This document shows positions 27,499-36,487 of a stretch of DNA of 64,000 nucleotides, piece by piece. Numbering within the stretch: position 1 is the first letter of the stretch; each line of letters starts with the position of its first letter. Below the pieces are notes generated by a model that saw only the letters and a list, made by a program, of their open reading frames with translations, was not told where the DNA came from and searched no databases. Location of the stretch: positions 1 through 64,000 of the forward strand of contig NZ_DJUR01000035.1 in the NCBI RefSeq assembly GCF_002440555.1, given 5' to 3'. Source of the stretch: Aerococcus sp. UBA6277 (GTDB lineage: Bacteria > Bacillota > Bacilli > Lactobacillales > Aerococcaceae). Both the position numbers and the translations under genes were made by a program.

Positions 27499-28743
27499 AT
27501 GAAAATTTTAATTATTGGTGCTGGTGGTAGAGAACATGCCATTGCTTGGAAACTGTCCCAGTCCAACCGACCAGTTGATATTTTTCTAGCACCCGGAAAT
27601 GCAGGTACTGAAGGTGATTATACCAATATCCCAATCGATGTGATGGATTTTGATGGCTTACTTCATTTTGCCTTAACTGAGGCCATCGACCTTGTCATTG
27701 TAGGCCCAGAAGATCCACTGTGTGCCGGCATTGTTGACCTTTTCCAAGAGGTTGGCATTGCTGTTTTTGGCCCTGACAAAATGAGCGCCCAACTGGAAGC
27801 AAGCAAGGATTTGACCAAGCAATTTTTGAATAAATATCAAATTCCAACTGCCAATTCTTTCACCACAGGCGACTATGATCAAGCCAAGGCCTATATCAAC
27901 CAAGCTGACCTGCCAATCGTCATAAAAGCGGACGGTTTATGCAAGGGCAAAGGGGTTGTGATTTGCCACAGTCTTGAAGAGGCAGAGGCCACTTTAAAAG
28001 ACATGTTGCTTGATCAAAGTTTCGGTGATTCCGCTAGCCAATTGGTTATTGAAGACTATTTAGACGGCAATGAGCAGTCACTTTTATGTTTCGTGTCCAA
28101 TAACCAATTGGTCCCCATGGATACGGCCCAAGATTATAAGAAAGCATTTGATGGCGATTTAGGGCCTAATACGGGTGGCGTGGGTGTTTACAGTTCGCCA
28201 GAGACGGCAGATCCGGCATTGAAAGCACAAATCAAAGCCATTTTGGGGCAAATTGAACGTGGGTTAATCGCTGAAAAATTCTCTTTTTATGGCATTTTAT
28301 TTATCGGCTTTATGATTCAAGATGGCCAAGCGAAAGTCTTGGAATTTAATGTCCGGTTTGGGGATCCTGAGACGGAAGTCCTTTTACCAAGACTTGAAAA
28401 TGATTTGCTGACGGTATTTGAAAAGACCCTTGCTGGCACTTTAAAACCCAGTGATTTAACCTGGTCTAAACAAGCTGCAGTCGGCGTGGTTTTATATTCT
28501 AAAGGCTATCCTGGTGCTTACGACAACCATGTTGCGATTGAAACCTTACCTGAAGACGCCTTGATTTTCCATAACGGGACGACAACAGATGAAGCAGGGC
28601 AATTAATTACAAACGGTGGTCGTGTCCTCACGCCAGTTGCCTTAGCAGATGATATTCAAAGCGCCCGCCAGGAAGTCTACAAGATTGTGGGCCAGATTCA
28701 CGGCGAATCACTGACTTACCGGACCGATATTGCCAAGTTATAA
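27499..28743 (+). CDS. purD: phosphoribosylamine-glycine ligase
   Basis: A 414-residue GAR synthetase with an ATP-grasp fold. Motifs: [17 protein letters not shown] at the N-terminus, [26 protein letters not shown], and the metal-binding [19 protein letters not shown]. The catalytic residues look complete. It uses the phosphoribosylamine made by PurF, an unstable intermediate. It is the last gene of the operon; a terminator follows within 25 bases. purK and purB are not included. Confidence 0.94.
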   Translation: MKILIIGAGGREHAIAWKLSQSNRPVDIFLAPGNAGTEGDYTNIPIDVMDFDGLLHFALTEAIDLVIVGPEDPLCAGIVDLFQEVGIAVFGPDKMSAQLEASKDLTKQFLNKYQIPTANSFTTGDYDQAKAYINQADLPIVIKADGLCKGKGVVICHSLEEAEATLKDMLLDQSFGDSASQLVIEDYLDGNEQSLLCFVSNNQLVPMDTAQDYKKAFDGDLGPNTGGVGVYSSPETADPALKAQIKAILGQIERGLIAEKFSFYGILFIGFMIQDGQAKVLEFNVRFGDPETEVLLPRLENDLLTVFEKTLAGTLKPSDLTWSKQAAVGVVLYSKGYPGAYDNHVAIETLPEDALIFHNGTTTDEAGQLITNGGRVLTPVALADDIQSARQEVYKIVGQIHGESLTYRTDIAKL

Positions 28744-28764
28744 AGGTAAATACTTTTTCCAAAG

Positions 28765-28814
28765 CTAGTATGCGACAGCTATTCCAATGGGGTGGTCGAG
28801 TATACTAGTTTTTT
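28765..28814 (+). terminator. terminator of the purine operon
   Basis: Arms CTAGTATGCGAC and GTCGAGTATACTAG pair with a small bulge, followed by a run of T. Confidence 0.7.
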
Positions 28815-28905
28815 ATTGGCAAAATGGCTAAGTTATGGGGAAAACGCTATCAGAAAATAAAAAACGTTTTCATGGAAAAACCCATATTTTTATGGTCCTA
28901 ATCCG

Positions 28906-28968
28906 TTGACATTGGTGAATTCCTAAGTAAAATAGTTAGTATGCGAACTATAAGGTTCGGGTGCGAAC
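28906..28968 (+). promoter_or_regulatory. promoter and operator of the marR-ABC operon
   Basis: A strong promoter, TTGACA (28906-28911), 16 bases, TAAAAT (28928-28933). Just downstream lies a perfect inverted repeat GTTCG-GGTG-CGAAC (28955-28968), plus a related copy ATGCGAACTA (28941-28950) in direct repeat with GTGCGAACTA (28961-28970). The position over the transcription start suits autorepression by the MarR-family protein. Confidence 0.65.
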
Positions 28969-29002
28969 TAATCAAAAACAGACATGCAAGGAAGGTGAAG
29001 AA

Positions 29003-29452
29003 GTGATACATGAGGATCGTCCATTATATATAGGTGGTCTGCTACGGGAGTTAACAATTGCAGTCCATCGAAATATTGGTGTAGAACTTAGTGAGCACGA
29101 ATTGGGAGATATGAAGGGTCCACAATCGATGGCATTGGGTTATCTAATCCATGCGTCAGCACAAGATGAAATCTATGTGAAAGACCTGGAAAAATATATG
29201 AAGATTCGTAAATCTACTGCGTCTGAATTGGTCAGCCGATTAGAGAAGAATGGGTACGTGAAGACGGAGAAATCGCAAAAAGATGGTCGTTTAAAAAGGC
29301 TAATTGTTACAGAGGAAGGACATGAAGCCCATGACCGGATTCTCCAATATTTACAAGAGATAGATGACAGACTAGTTGAAGGTCTCTCAAAAGAAGAGGT
29401 CGATACTTTGGTCAACTTGTTAAATAGACTAATTCAGAACATGCTGCCTTAA
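29003..29452 (+). CDS. MarR-family transcriptional regulator
   Basis: A 149-residue winged-helix regulator. The GTG at 29003 is chosen because GGAAGGTG lies just upstream; a start at 28961 would lie inside the operator palindrome. The MarR DNA-binding region is clear: IYVKDLEKYMKIRKSTASELVSRLEKNGYV, then the wing SQKDGRLKRLIVTEEG. It precedes a pair of ABC exporter genes, which is the common arrangement for an autoregulated drug-efflux operon in Firmicutes. Confidence 0.88.
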   Translation: MIHEDRPLYIGGLLRELTIAVHRNIGVELSEHELGDMKGPQSMALGYLIHASAQDEIYVKDLEKYMKIRKSTASELVSRLEKNGYVKTEKSQKDGRLKRLIVTEEGHEAHDRILQYLQEIDDRLVEGLSKEEVDTLVNLLNRLIQNMLP

Positions 29453-29480
29453 AAAGGTGAGTATTAGGAGGTAATGAAAG

Positions 29481-31256
29481 GTGCTAAAACTATTAGCGAA
29501 AGCAAATAAAAAGGAAAAATTTTTCGCTTTACTAAGTGTGCTGCTGATTATGCTGCAAGTTTACTTAGAGCTAGAAATCCCTGACTACATGTCAGAAATT
29601 ACAGAATTACTACAAATGCCAGATACCGTGACAGCGGATATCTTAGAGCCTGGTTTAATCATGGTTGGTTTATCACTAGCATCTTTTGTCTCTGCTATAT
29701 TGGTAGGACTTTTTGCTGCACGTATTGCCGCAAGTTTAACTGCCCGTATTCGTGGGGAAGTGTTTGATAAAGTCATGAGCTATTCAGCTAATGAAATCAA
29801 CCAATTTTCAGTGCCAAGTTTAGTGACGCGTTCTACCAATGACTTGACCCAAATCCAAATGTTGATTGCTTTAGGACTACAAGTCGTTTTGCGGGGACCA
29901 ATCATGTCCATTTGGGCGATTGCGAAAATTTCCGGTCAAAACTGGCAATGGTCAATGACAACTGCTGTCGCTGTGGGTGTTTTATTAGTGATGATTGGAT
30001 TTATCATGTACTTCGCTGTCCCTCGTTTCAGCAAAATCCAAACCCTGACCGATAGTCTAAATGCCGTGACTCGTGAAAACTTAACTGGTTTACGCGTTAT
30101 TAGAGCTTACAATGCAGAAAATTATCAAAATAAAAAATTCGCTAAAGCCAACGATGATTTAACCAATACCCAACTCTTCGTTAACCGTGTAATGGGGATC
30201 ATGCAACCCGGTATGACCCTCGTATCAAGTGGTTTAACCCTAGTAGTTTACTGGTCAGGTGCTTACTTAATCGCCGATGCAGCACAAGGGACAGTGCAAA
30301 TTAACCTATTTTCAGACATGGTTGTCTTCTCATCTTACGCCATGCAAGTTATCATCGGATTCCTGTTAATGGTCATGATTTTCATGATTTTACCGCGTGC
30401 CATTGTTTCGGCAAAACGGATCAACGAAGTGCTTGATCTAGCACCATCCATTGAATTTAAAGAAGATGCCATTCAAACAAGTGAGCAAGGATCTGTCGAA
30501 TTCAAAAACGTGACTTTTAAATACGGTGACGATGCCAAACCAGCCCTTAAAGACATTAATTTCAAAATCAACAAGGGTGAAACCTTAGCCATTATCGGTT
30601 CAACTGGTTCAGGTAAATCGACTTTAATCCAAATGATTCCACGTTTATACGACGTATCTGAAGGACAAGTACTTGTCGATGGGCAAAATGTCAAAAACTT
30701 TGACCACGCTGGCTTGAATAATATTGTCGGCTACATGCCACAAAAACCAGTTCTATTTTCAGGCACAATTCGTTCAAATATGAACCTTGGTGAAAGTAAC
30801 GAACACCTTGAACATGAGTCCTTATCAGACGATGAAATTTGGGCTGCCTTAGACACTGCACAAGCAAGAGACTTTGTTGAAGGAGAACCTGACCAATTAG
30901 ATACCCATGTTGCCCAAGGTGGTAACAACTTCTCCGGTGGTCAAAAGCAACGTTTAGGGATTGCCCGCGTACTTGCCCGTAAACCTGAGATTCTAATCTT
31001 TGATGATTCCTTCTCCGCTTTAGACTACCAAACAGATAAGACGTTGCGTGGCGTTTTAGCTGAACGCATGGCTGACACCACTAAAATCATTGTAGCCCAA
31101 CGTATTTCAACTATTATGGATGCGGACGAGATTTTAGTACTAGATAGAGGCGAGATTGTTGGCCGCGGTAAACACCAAGAATTATTGGCGGACAACAAGG
31201 TATATCAAGAAATTGCTTATTCACAATTATCAGAGGAGGAATTAGCAAATGACTAA
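29481..31256 (+). CDS. ABC exporter half-transporter with degenerate catalytic Glu
   Basis: A 591-residue half-transporter: six membrane segments (about residues 15-310) then a nucleotide-binding domain (about 340-580). Walker A is GSTGSGKST, signature FSGGQKQR, Walker B ILIFDDSFSALD. The residue after the Walker B Asp, normally Glu, is Asp. The start is GTG with AGGAGGT upstream. It overlaps the next ABC gene by 8 bases, and the pair makes a heterodimeric exporter like LmrCD or BmrCD. The unusual Walker B with a normal signature is the mirror image of its partner. Confidence 0.9.
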   Translation: MLKLLAKANKKEKFFALLSVLLIMLQVYLELEIPDYMSEITELLQMPDTVTADILEPGLIMVGLSLASFVSAILVGLFAARIAASLTARIRGEVFDKVMSYSANEINQFSVPSLVTRSTNDLTQIQMLIALGLQVVLRGPIMSIWAIAKISGQNWQWSMTTAVAVGVLLVMIGFIMYFAVPRFSKIQTLTDSLNAVTRENLTGLRVIRAYNAENYQNKKFAKANDDLTNTQLFVNRVMGIMQPGMTLVSSGLTLVVYWSGAYLIADAAQGTVQINLFSDMVVFSSYAMQVIIGFLLMVMIFMILPRAIVSAKRINEVLDLAPSIEFKEDAIQTSEQGSVEFKNVTFKYGDDAKPALKDINFKINKGETLAIIGSTGSGKSTLIQMIPRLYDVSEGQVLVDGQNVKNFDHAGLNNIVGYMPQKPVLFSGTIRSNMNLGESNEHLEHESLSDDEIWAALDTAQARDFVEGEPDQLDTHVAQGGNNFSGGQKQRLGIARVLARKPEILIFDDSFSALDYQTDKTLRGVLAERMADTTKIIVAQRISTIMDADEILVLDRGEIVGRGKHQELLADNKVYQEIAYSQLSEEELAND

Positions 31257-33012
31257 AAAGAAAAATGCAAATCAACCTTCATTGATGGCGAATATTTTGA
31301 CATATGCGCGTGAATATAAATGGCCGTTCGTTGCAGCGGTTGTCCTAGCCATGATTGGTTCTATGGCTTCAATTATCGGTCCCGACCGGTTAGGAGATAT
31401 GACCGATAAAATTACGGAAGGCTTGATGTCACCAAATGGGATTGACCTAGAGCGTATTTCACAAATTGCCATGACTTTAGTGGTGATCTATGTCCTTGGG
31501 GCTGTCTTCACTTATATTCAAACTTTCGTGATGGCAACAATTATTCAAAACTTTTCAAAAAAATTACGGAAGAATGTATCCGATAAAATTGACCGTTTGA
31601 CTTTACGCTATTTTGATAGTCATAGTCACGGGGATACCTTAAGTCGGGTAACCAACGACTTGGACTTGGTGGGACAATCGCTTAATCAAACCATGCCGTC
31701 ATTTATCCCATCAGTGACTTTACTGCTTGGTACCCTAGTGATGATGTTCTACAACAATGCAATTCTAACCCTAGTAGCCTTGGCTTCCGTGGTTATTGGT
31801 TTTGTAGGGATCGTCTTGATTCTAGGCCGTTCTCAAGGTTACTTCGTTTCACAACAAAGAAACCTAGCCAATGTAAACAGTATTGCTGAAGAGTCATACA
31901 CAGGTCAAAGTGTTTTAACAACTATTAACGCCCGTAACCAAATGACTGAAACATTCAATGAAGCGAACGCAGCTTTATATGACAGTGTTTGGCATGCCCA
32001 ATTCTTGTCAGGTATCATGCAACCACTGATGCAATTCATCGGGAACTTTGGTTATGTAGCCGTTTCTGTTGTCGGGTCAATTATGGCCTTAAATGGTGAT
32101 ATTACCTTCGGGGTCGTTGTGTCATTCATGGTTTATGTCCGCATGTTCACTCAACCACTAGGCCAATTATCACAATCATTCGCCTCATTTCAATCTGCGT
32201 CAGCAGCCTTAAATCGTGTATTTGAGTTCCTAAATGAAGAGGAAATGGTCGAAGATACAAACCTATTGAGTGAATTGCCGGATGTCCATGGTGACGTGAC
32301 TTTTGAACACGTACACTTCGGCTATGAAGCAGATCATCCAATTATCAAAGACTTCTCAGTAGCTGCTAAATCAGGTCAGAAGATTGCTATCGTTGGACCT
32401 ACCGGAGCTGGGAAAACGACAATCGTCAACTTGCTGATGAAATTCTATCCAATCGACTCAGGTGAAATTTACATTGATGGAACACCAACCAGTGAAATCT
32501 CACGTGCAGCTGTCCACGACCAATTCTCAATGGTGTTACAAGATACTTGGTTATTTGAAGGGACTATTCGCGAGAACTTAATCTTTAACCAAGACCACAT
32601 TACCGATGAAATGGTTGAATCAGCAGCCGCTGCAGTAGGTATTGACCACTTTATCAATACATTACCGAAAGGCTACGACACTGTATTAGATGATTCTGTA
32701 ACCTTATCCGTAGGGCAAAAACAATTGTTTACCATTGCACGTGCCTTATTGAAAGATGCACCTTTATTGATTCTAGATGAAGCGACATCTTCAGTTGATA
32801 CCCGTACAGAAGTATTATTACAAGAAGCCATGGACAAGTTGATGGAAGGTAGAACATCATTCGTGATTGCCCACCGTTTATCCACTATCCGTAATGCTGA
32901 TATTATCTTAGTTATGGATAAAGGGAACATTATTGAACAAGGAAACCACGAGGCTTTAATGGCTGAAGGTGGCTTCTATGCAGACCTTTATAACAGTCAA
33001 TTTGCCAAATAG
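31249..33012 (+). CDS. ABC exporter half-transporter, partner subunit
   Basis: A 587-residue half-transporter with six membrane segments (about residues 25-320) and a nucleotide-binding domain (about 345-585). Walker A is GPTGAGKTT and Walker B is LLILDEATSSVD with the canonical Glu. The signature is LSVGQKQ, with Val in place of the first Gly. Together with its partner one ATP site would be complete and the other degenerate, as in heterodimeric exporters. It is likely to export drugs or peptides; the substrate is unknown. A terminator follows. Confidence 0.9.
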   Translation: MTKKKNANQPSLMANILTYAREYKWPFVAAVVLAMIGSMASIIGPDRLGDMTDKITEGLMSPNGIDLERISQIAMTLVVIYVLGAVFTYIQTFVMATIIQNFSKKLRKNVSDKIDRLTLRYFDSHSHGDTLSRVTNDLDLVGQSLNQTMPSFIPSVTLLLGTLVMMFYNNAILTLVALASVVIGFVGIVLILGRSQGYFVSQQRNLANVNSIAEESYTGQSVLTTINARNQMTETFNEANAALYDSVWHAQFLSGIMQPLMQFIGNFGYVAVSVVGSIMALNGDITFGVVVSFMVYVRMFTQPLGQLSQSFASFQSASAALNRVFEFLNEEEMVEDTNLLSELPDVHGDVTFEHVHFGYEADHPIIKDFSVAAKSGQKIAIVGPTGAGKTTIVNLLMKFYPIDSGEIYIDGTPTSEISRAAVHDQFSMVLQDTWLFEGTIRENLIFNQDHITDEMVESAAAAVGIDHFINTLPKGYDTVLDDSVTLSVGQKQLFTIARALLKDAPLLILDEATSSVDTRTEVLLQEAMDKLMEGRTSFVIAHRLSTIRNADIILVMDKGNIIEQGNHEALMAEGGFYADLYNSQFAK

Positions 33013-33027
33013 ATGTAACCATAAAAT

Positions 33028-33078
33028 AAAAATAAGAGAACAGGTTGTTAAAATGCCTGTTCTCTTATTTTTTTACTT
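33028..33078 (+). repeat. terminator hairpin, left copy of a 51-bp direct repeat
   Basis: AATAAGAGAACAGG pairs with CCTGTTCTCTTATT, followed by a T-run: the terminator of the ABC operon. The whole 51 bases recur at 36488-36538 with one mismatch, on the far side of the sulfur module. Confidence 0.85.
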
Positions 33079-33237
33079 TTGGCGCACTTCCTTTTCATAG
33101 TTCCCCATCACAAGATTCGCTTAAATGACCTATTATATTCAAGCCTATTTAACACTGTTTGGTATTGCGATATCTAGGAAACAAATAAAATATCAAAAAT
33201 TGTTATTGGCTGTGTGCATTATTTAGTAAGAAAAAAC

Positions 33238-33286
33238 TTTACAAAAAATACCTGCAGGGGTATAATTCGTATACGTAGGGGGGTAT
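33238..33286 (+). promoter_or_regulatory. promoter with two CstR/CsoR-type operators
   Basis: TTTACA (33238-33243), 17 bases, TATAAT (33261-33266). Operator 1, ATACCTGCAGGGGTAT (33248-33263), lies between the hexamers. Operator 2, ATACGTAGGGGGGTAT (33271-33286), lies over the start point 23 bases further. Both are 16-bp G-tract sites with ATAC and GTAT ends, as expected for the CsoR/CstR family. The operon's last gene encodes such a repressor. Confidence 0.75.
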
Positions 33287-33339
33287 ATGGATAAACAGTA
33301 TACTTTTACCAATTATTGAAGATGATCAAAAAAGGGATT

Positions 33340-33500
33340 TTACCGTGGCTTCCGCCGAGTGGTCGCAAGCATCCCACCTGCGCCGATTACGGTGTTTAAG
33401 GCGTTGGAAAACACGGCGCAACAAAAGGGTCTCTGATGCAAGATGGAGGTATCTTACGGTGACGTCCATTTGTTAAAGGTGGATATGATCCAGGGCCAAG
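33340..33500 (+). other. long leader with decayed coding-like sequence
   Basis: The 270 bases between the operator promoter and the thioredoxin gene include a stretch richer in G and C than its surroundings. Frame pieces such as SIPPAPITVFKALENTAQQKG end at stops and shift frame. This looks like a remnant of a gene. No riboswitch class is recognised. Confidence 0.25.
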
Positions 33501-33556
33501 TACATTTTCAGTGAAAAGAAATCATAAACCAAAGATAAATAGAGAGGAACAATCAA

Positions 33557-33877
33557 ATGACAGTAAAAGTGACTGATAGCACTTTAGCATCCGAAGTACA
33601 AGACGCGATTACATTAGTCGATTTTTGGGCGCCTTGGTGTGGACCATGTAAAATGCTAGGACCAGTATTAGAAGAATTAGCAGCAGAGTTTGCACCTAAA
33701 ATTAAAATTGCAAAGTTGAATATTGACGAAAATAAGGTAACAGCTAGTCAACTGGGTATCATGAGCATTCCGACTATGGTTTTATATAAAAATGGTCAAC
33801 CGGTTGAAAAAATAGTTGGCTATCAACCAAAAGAAGTACTGAAAGCGTATTTAACGGAAAGAGTAACCATGAAATAA
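33557..33877 (+). CDS. thioredoxin
   Basis: A 106-residue thioredoxin with the canonical WCGPC active site (about residues 28-32, in VDFWAPWCGPCKM) and the cis-Pro loop IMSIPTMVLYKNG. It is probably not the main housekeeping thioredoxin, since it heads the sulfur-response operon. Its likely task is to reduce persulfides on rhodaneses, CstR or low-molecular-weight thiols. AGAGGAA precedes the ATG. Confidence 0.9.
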   Translation: MTVKVTDSTLASEVQDAITLVDFWAPWCGPCKMLGPVLEELAAEFAPKIKIAKLNIDENKVTASQLGIMSIPTMVLYKNGQPVEKIVGYQPKEVLKAYLTERVTMK

Positions 33878-33899
33878 TCATCTATTGAGGAGAAAAAAT

Positions 33900-34205
33900 A
33901 TGTTTTTTAAAAAATTACCTACGATTTCAACCACTGAATTGGAAAAGAAATTAGCCGATAAACCGCAAATTATTGACGTGAGAGAACCACATGAATTTAA
34001 AAATGGTCATATTCCAGGAGCAAAAAATATACCATTGTCTAAAGTTGCTAACTACACGCCTAAAGGTCAAGCTTATGTAGTGTGTCAATCGGGGATGCGT
34101 AGTAAACGAGCAACGAAAATGTTATTGAAACAAGGACATGATGTTATCAATGTCCGTGGTGGCATGATGGCTTGGACAGGCGCAACAAAAGGAGGTAAAA
34201 ATTAA
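33900..34205 (+). CDS. single-domain rhodanese
   Basis: A 101-residue rhodanese-homology protein. The ATG at 33900 (MFFKKLPTIS) has TGAGGAG upstream; a TTG at 33885 would place the ribosome site inside the gene. The domain starts with IIDVREPHEFKNGHIPGA and the active-site loop is CQSGMR. It transfers sulfane sulfur between thiols. The stop overlaps the ATG of the next gene by one base. Confidence 0.88.
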   Translation: MFFKKLPTISTTELEKKLADKPQIIDVREPHEFKNGHIPGAKNIPLSKVANYTPKGQAYVVCQSGMRSKRATKMLLKQGHDVINVRGGMMAWTGATKGGKN

Positions 34206-35857
34206 TGAAAATTGTCATTATAGGTGGTGTAGCAGGCGGAATGTCTGCCGCTACAAGGTTAAGACGGTTGAATGAAACAGCAGAAATTATCGTATTAGAA
34301 AAAGGGCCTTATGTGTCATTTGCGAATTGTGGTTTGCCTTATTATGTCGCTGGAGAAATCGATGAACGTACGGATTTGTTAGTTCAAACGCCAGAAACTT
34401 TGCAAGCAAGATTCGATTTAGATGTACGACCAAATAGTGAAGCTATTTCTATCGATTCCAATAATAAAGAAGTGGTCGTGCAAACTGATCAAGAAACATA
34501 CACGTTGGGGTATGATAAATTAATCTTATCCCCAGGTGCAAAACCATTCATTCCTCAAGCAAAGGGATTAGAAGAAGCAGAGAATATTTTTACCTTACGT
34601 TCCGTTCCCGATGTCGATGCGATTGCCAACTTTATCAATGTACACAACGCTAAAAAAGCAGTGGTCATAGGTGCTGGATTTATCGGGCTAGAAATGGCAG
34701 AAAGTTTAGCCCATCGAGGAATTGCAGTTACTATTGTTGAGAAAGCACCACATGTACTACCACCTTTTGATGAAGAAATGGCTGCTTATATAACGAAAGA
34801 ATTGATAGCTAATGGTATAAAATTGTATACTGGATTGGCTGCTGAATCATTTGAAGAAAAAGGTAAAATCGTAGTATTAGAAAATGGAGAACGCTTGGAG
34901 AGTGACGTCACTTTAATGTCTGTCGGTGTAAAACCGGAAACAACGGTAGCTTTAACAGCCGGTGTCGAAACAGGTTTGCGCGGTGGGATAGTCGTTGATG
35001 ATCAATATGAAACTAGTCAAAAAGATATTTACGCTGTGGGAGATGCGGTTGTCGTTAAACAGCAAATCAACGGAGAAGACACGATGATAGCTTTGGCTTC
35101 GCCAGCTAACCGTCAAGGCCGTCAAGTGGCTGATGTCATTAGCGGATTAGACCGTAAAAATAAAGGTAGTATAGGGACAGCGATTGTACGAGTGTTCAAA
35201 TTGGCAGCAGCGTCGACCGGTTTGAATGAACGCCAATTGCAACAAGCGGATGAGGCGTACGAAGTGATTCACATTCAAGGGAAAAGTCATGCTGGCTATT
35301 ATCCTAATGCAAAAAACATTCTATTAAAGTTATTGTTTCATCCGACCACAGGTAAAATTTATGGTGCTCAAGCCATCGGAGAAGATGGAGTAGATAAACG
35401 GATTGATATCATTGCCACAGCTATTAAAGCAGGAATGACGGTGCAAGATTTGCCGGAATTAGAGTTCACTTACGCCCCTCCATTTGGTTCTGCTAAAGAT
35501 CCTGTTAATATGGCTGGGTATGCAGCTTTAAATCTTATGGAAGGCATTAGTGAGTCTATTCAATGGTATGAATTAGAAGACAAGCAAGCAGAAGGCTATT
35601 TACTGTTGGATGTTCGAAATGAAGGTGAACTGAAATCCAACGGTCGCTTAAAAGGAGCAGTCAATATTCCTTTAGATAGTTTGCGAGACCGCATGGCGGA
35701 GTTGCCCAAAGATCAACCGATTATTGTCAGCTGTCACAGTGGACTGCGTAGCTATGCAGCAGAAAGAATATTGAAACAAAATGGCTACCAAGCCAAAAAT
35801 TTAGACGGCGCATTTGCTCTTTACTCAACTGTAAAACCAGAAAAGGTGGTAAAATAA
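34205..35857 (+). CDS. CoA-disulfide/persulfide reductase with C-terminal rhodanese domain
   Basis: A 550-residue fusion. The FAD- and NAD(P)H-binding pyridine-nucleotide disulfide reductase part (about 1-445) has IIGGVAGGMSAATRLRR, a single active-site Cys in SFANCGLPYY (residue 43), a second nucleotide motif VVIGAGFIGLEMAESLA and YAVGDAV. The rhodanese part (about 460-545) has LLDVRNEGE and the loop CHSGLR. This is the CoADR-RHD architecture known from Bacillus and from CoA-persulfide reductase of Enterococcus faecalis. It reduces CoA-S-SH and related persulfides. It is joined to its neighbours by single-base overlaps. Confidence 0.92.
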   Translation: MKIVIIGGVAGGMSAATRLRRLNETAEIIVLEKGPYVSFANCGLPYYVAGEIDERTDLLVQTPETLQARFDLDVRPNSEAISIDSNNKEVVVQTDQETYTLGYDKLILSPGAKPFIPQAKGLEEAENIFTLRSVPDVDAIANFINVHNAKKAVVIGAGFIGLEMAESLAHRGIAVTIVEKAPHVLPPFDEEMAAYITKELIANGIKLYTGLAAESFEEKGKIVVLENGERLESDVTLMSVGVKPETTVALTAGVETGLRGGIVVDDQYETSQKDIYAVGDAVVVKQQINGEDTMIALASPANRQGRQVADVISGLDRKNKGSIGTAIVRVFKLAAASTGLNERQLQQADEAYEVIHIQGKSHAGYYPNAKNILLKLLFHPTTGKIYGAQAIGEDGVDKRIDIIATAIKAGMTVQDLPELEFTYAPPFGSAKDPVNMAGYAALNLMEGISESIQWYELEDKQAEGYLLLDVRNEGELKSNGRLKGAVNIPLDSLRDRMAELPKDQPIIVSCHSGLRSYAAERILKQNGYQAKNLDGAFALYSTVKPEKVVK

Positions 35858-36153
35858 TGTATCATTCAATATCAATGTCAGAATTTGAACAAAAATGGAA
35901 AGAAAATAATCTTCCTTTAGTAGACGTTAGAGAAATCGATGAATGGGAAAATGGTCACTTGGACGGCGCAATCCATGTTCCTTTAAGTAATCTTTCAGCT
36001 GAAAAAAATAAATTGGATAAAAACCAAGAATATTATGTAATGTGTCACTCTGGAGCGCGTTCTTCAATGGCTTGTCAACAATTATCACAAGAAGGATACA
36101 AAGTGATAAATGTAATGGGCGGAATTTCTGCTTGGAATGGAGAAATTGTTTAA
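35857..36153 (+). CDS. single-domain rhodanese
   Basis: A 98-residue rhodanese with LPLVDVREIDEWENGHLDGA and the active-site loop CHSGAR. It overlaps by one base the stop of the reductase gene upstream and the start of the regulator gene downstream, so the cluster is tightly coupled. It is a second small sulfur carrier and differs in its loop (CHSGAR against CQSGMR) from the first. Confidence 0.88.
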   Translation: MYHSISMSEFEQKWKENNLPLVDVREIDEWENGHLDGAIHVPLSNLSAEKNKLDKNQEYYVMCHSGARSSMACQQLSQEGYKVINVMGGISAWNGEIV

Positions 36154-36413
36154 TGGAATACGATAAAAAAATTGTGAACCGTTTGAAACGTTCTGACGGT
36201 CAATTGCATGGCGTTTTGAATATGATGGAAGAAGGAAAAGATTGCGTAGATATTGTGACTCAATTATCAGCGGTTCGCTCTAGTATCGATCGTACGATTA
36301 GTTTAGTTGTTGCTGAAAATTTAGTAGAATGTGTGCAAGAAAATATTAAAGAAGGCAGCACAGGTGAAGAGAGTATTCAACAAGCAATTGAATTACTAAT
36401 GAAGAGTCGCTAG
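36153..36413 (+). CDS. cstR: CstR-type persulfide-sensing repressor
   Basis: An 86-residue CsoR/RcnR-superfamily protein. The ATG at 36153 overlaps the preceding stop (TAATG); a longer frame from 36042 lies inside the rhodanese gene. Cys31 (GKDCVDI) and Cys60 (LVECVQ) match the two sensing cysteines of CstR. The copper-ligand His of CsoR is Asn56 (VAENLVEC). It is therefore expected to respond to reactive sulfur and not copper. It probably represses its own operon through the two G-tract operators upstream of the thioredoxin gene. Confidence 0.9.
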   Translation: MEYDKKIVNRLKRSDGQLHGVLNMMEEGKDCVDIVTQLSAVRSSIDRTISLVVAENLVECVQENIKEGSTGEESIQQAIELLMKSR

Positions 36414-36487
36414 TCATGTGTTATGGCTTATGCTACATCAACGTATAACAATATTTTAATGAATATAGGCGTAGCGTATTGGAAATA

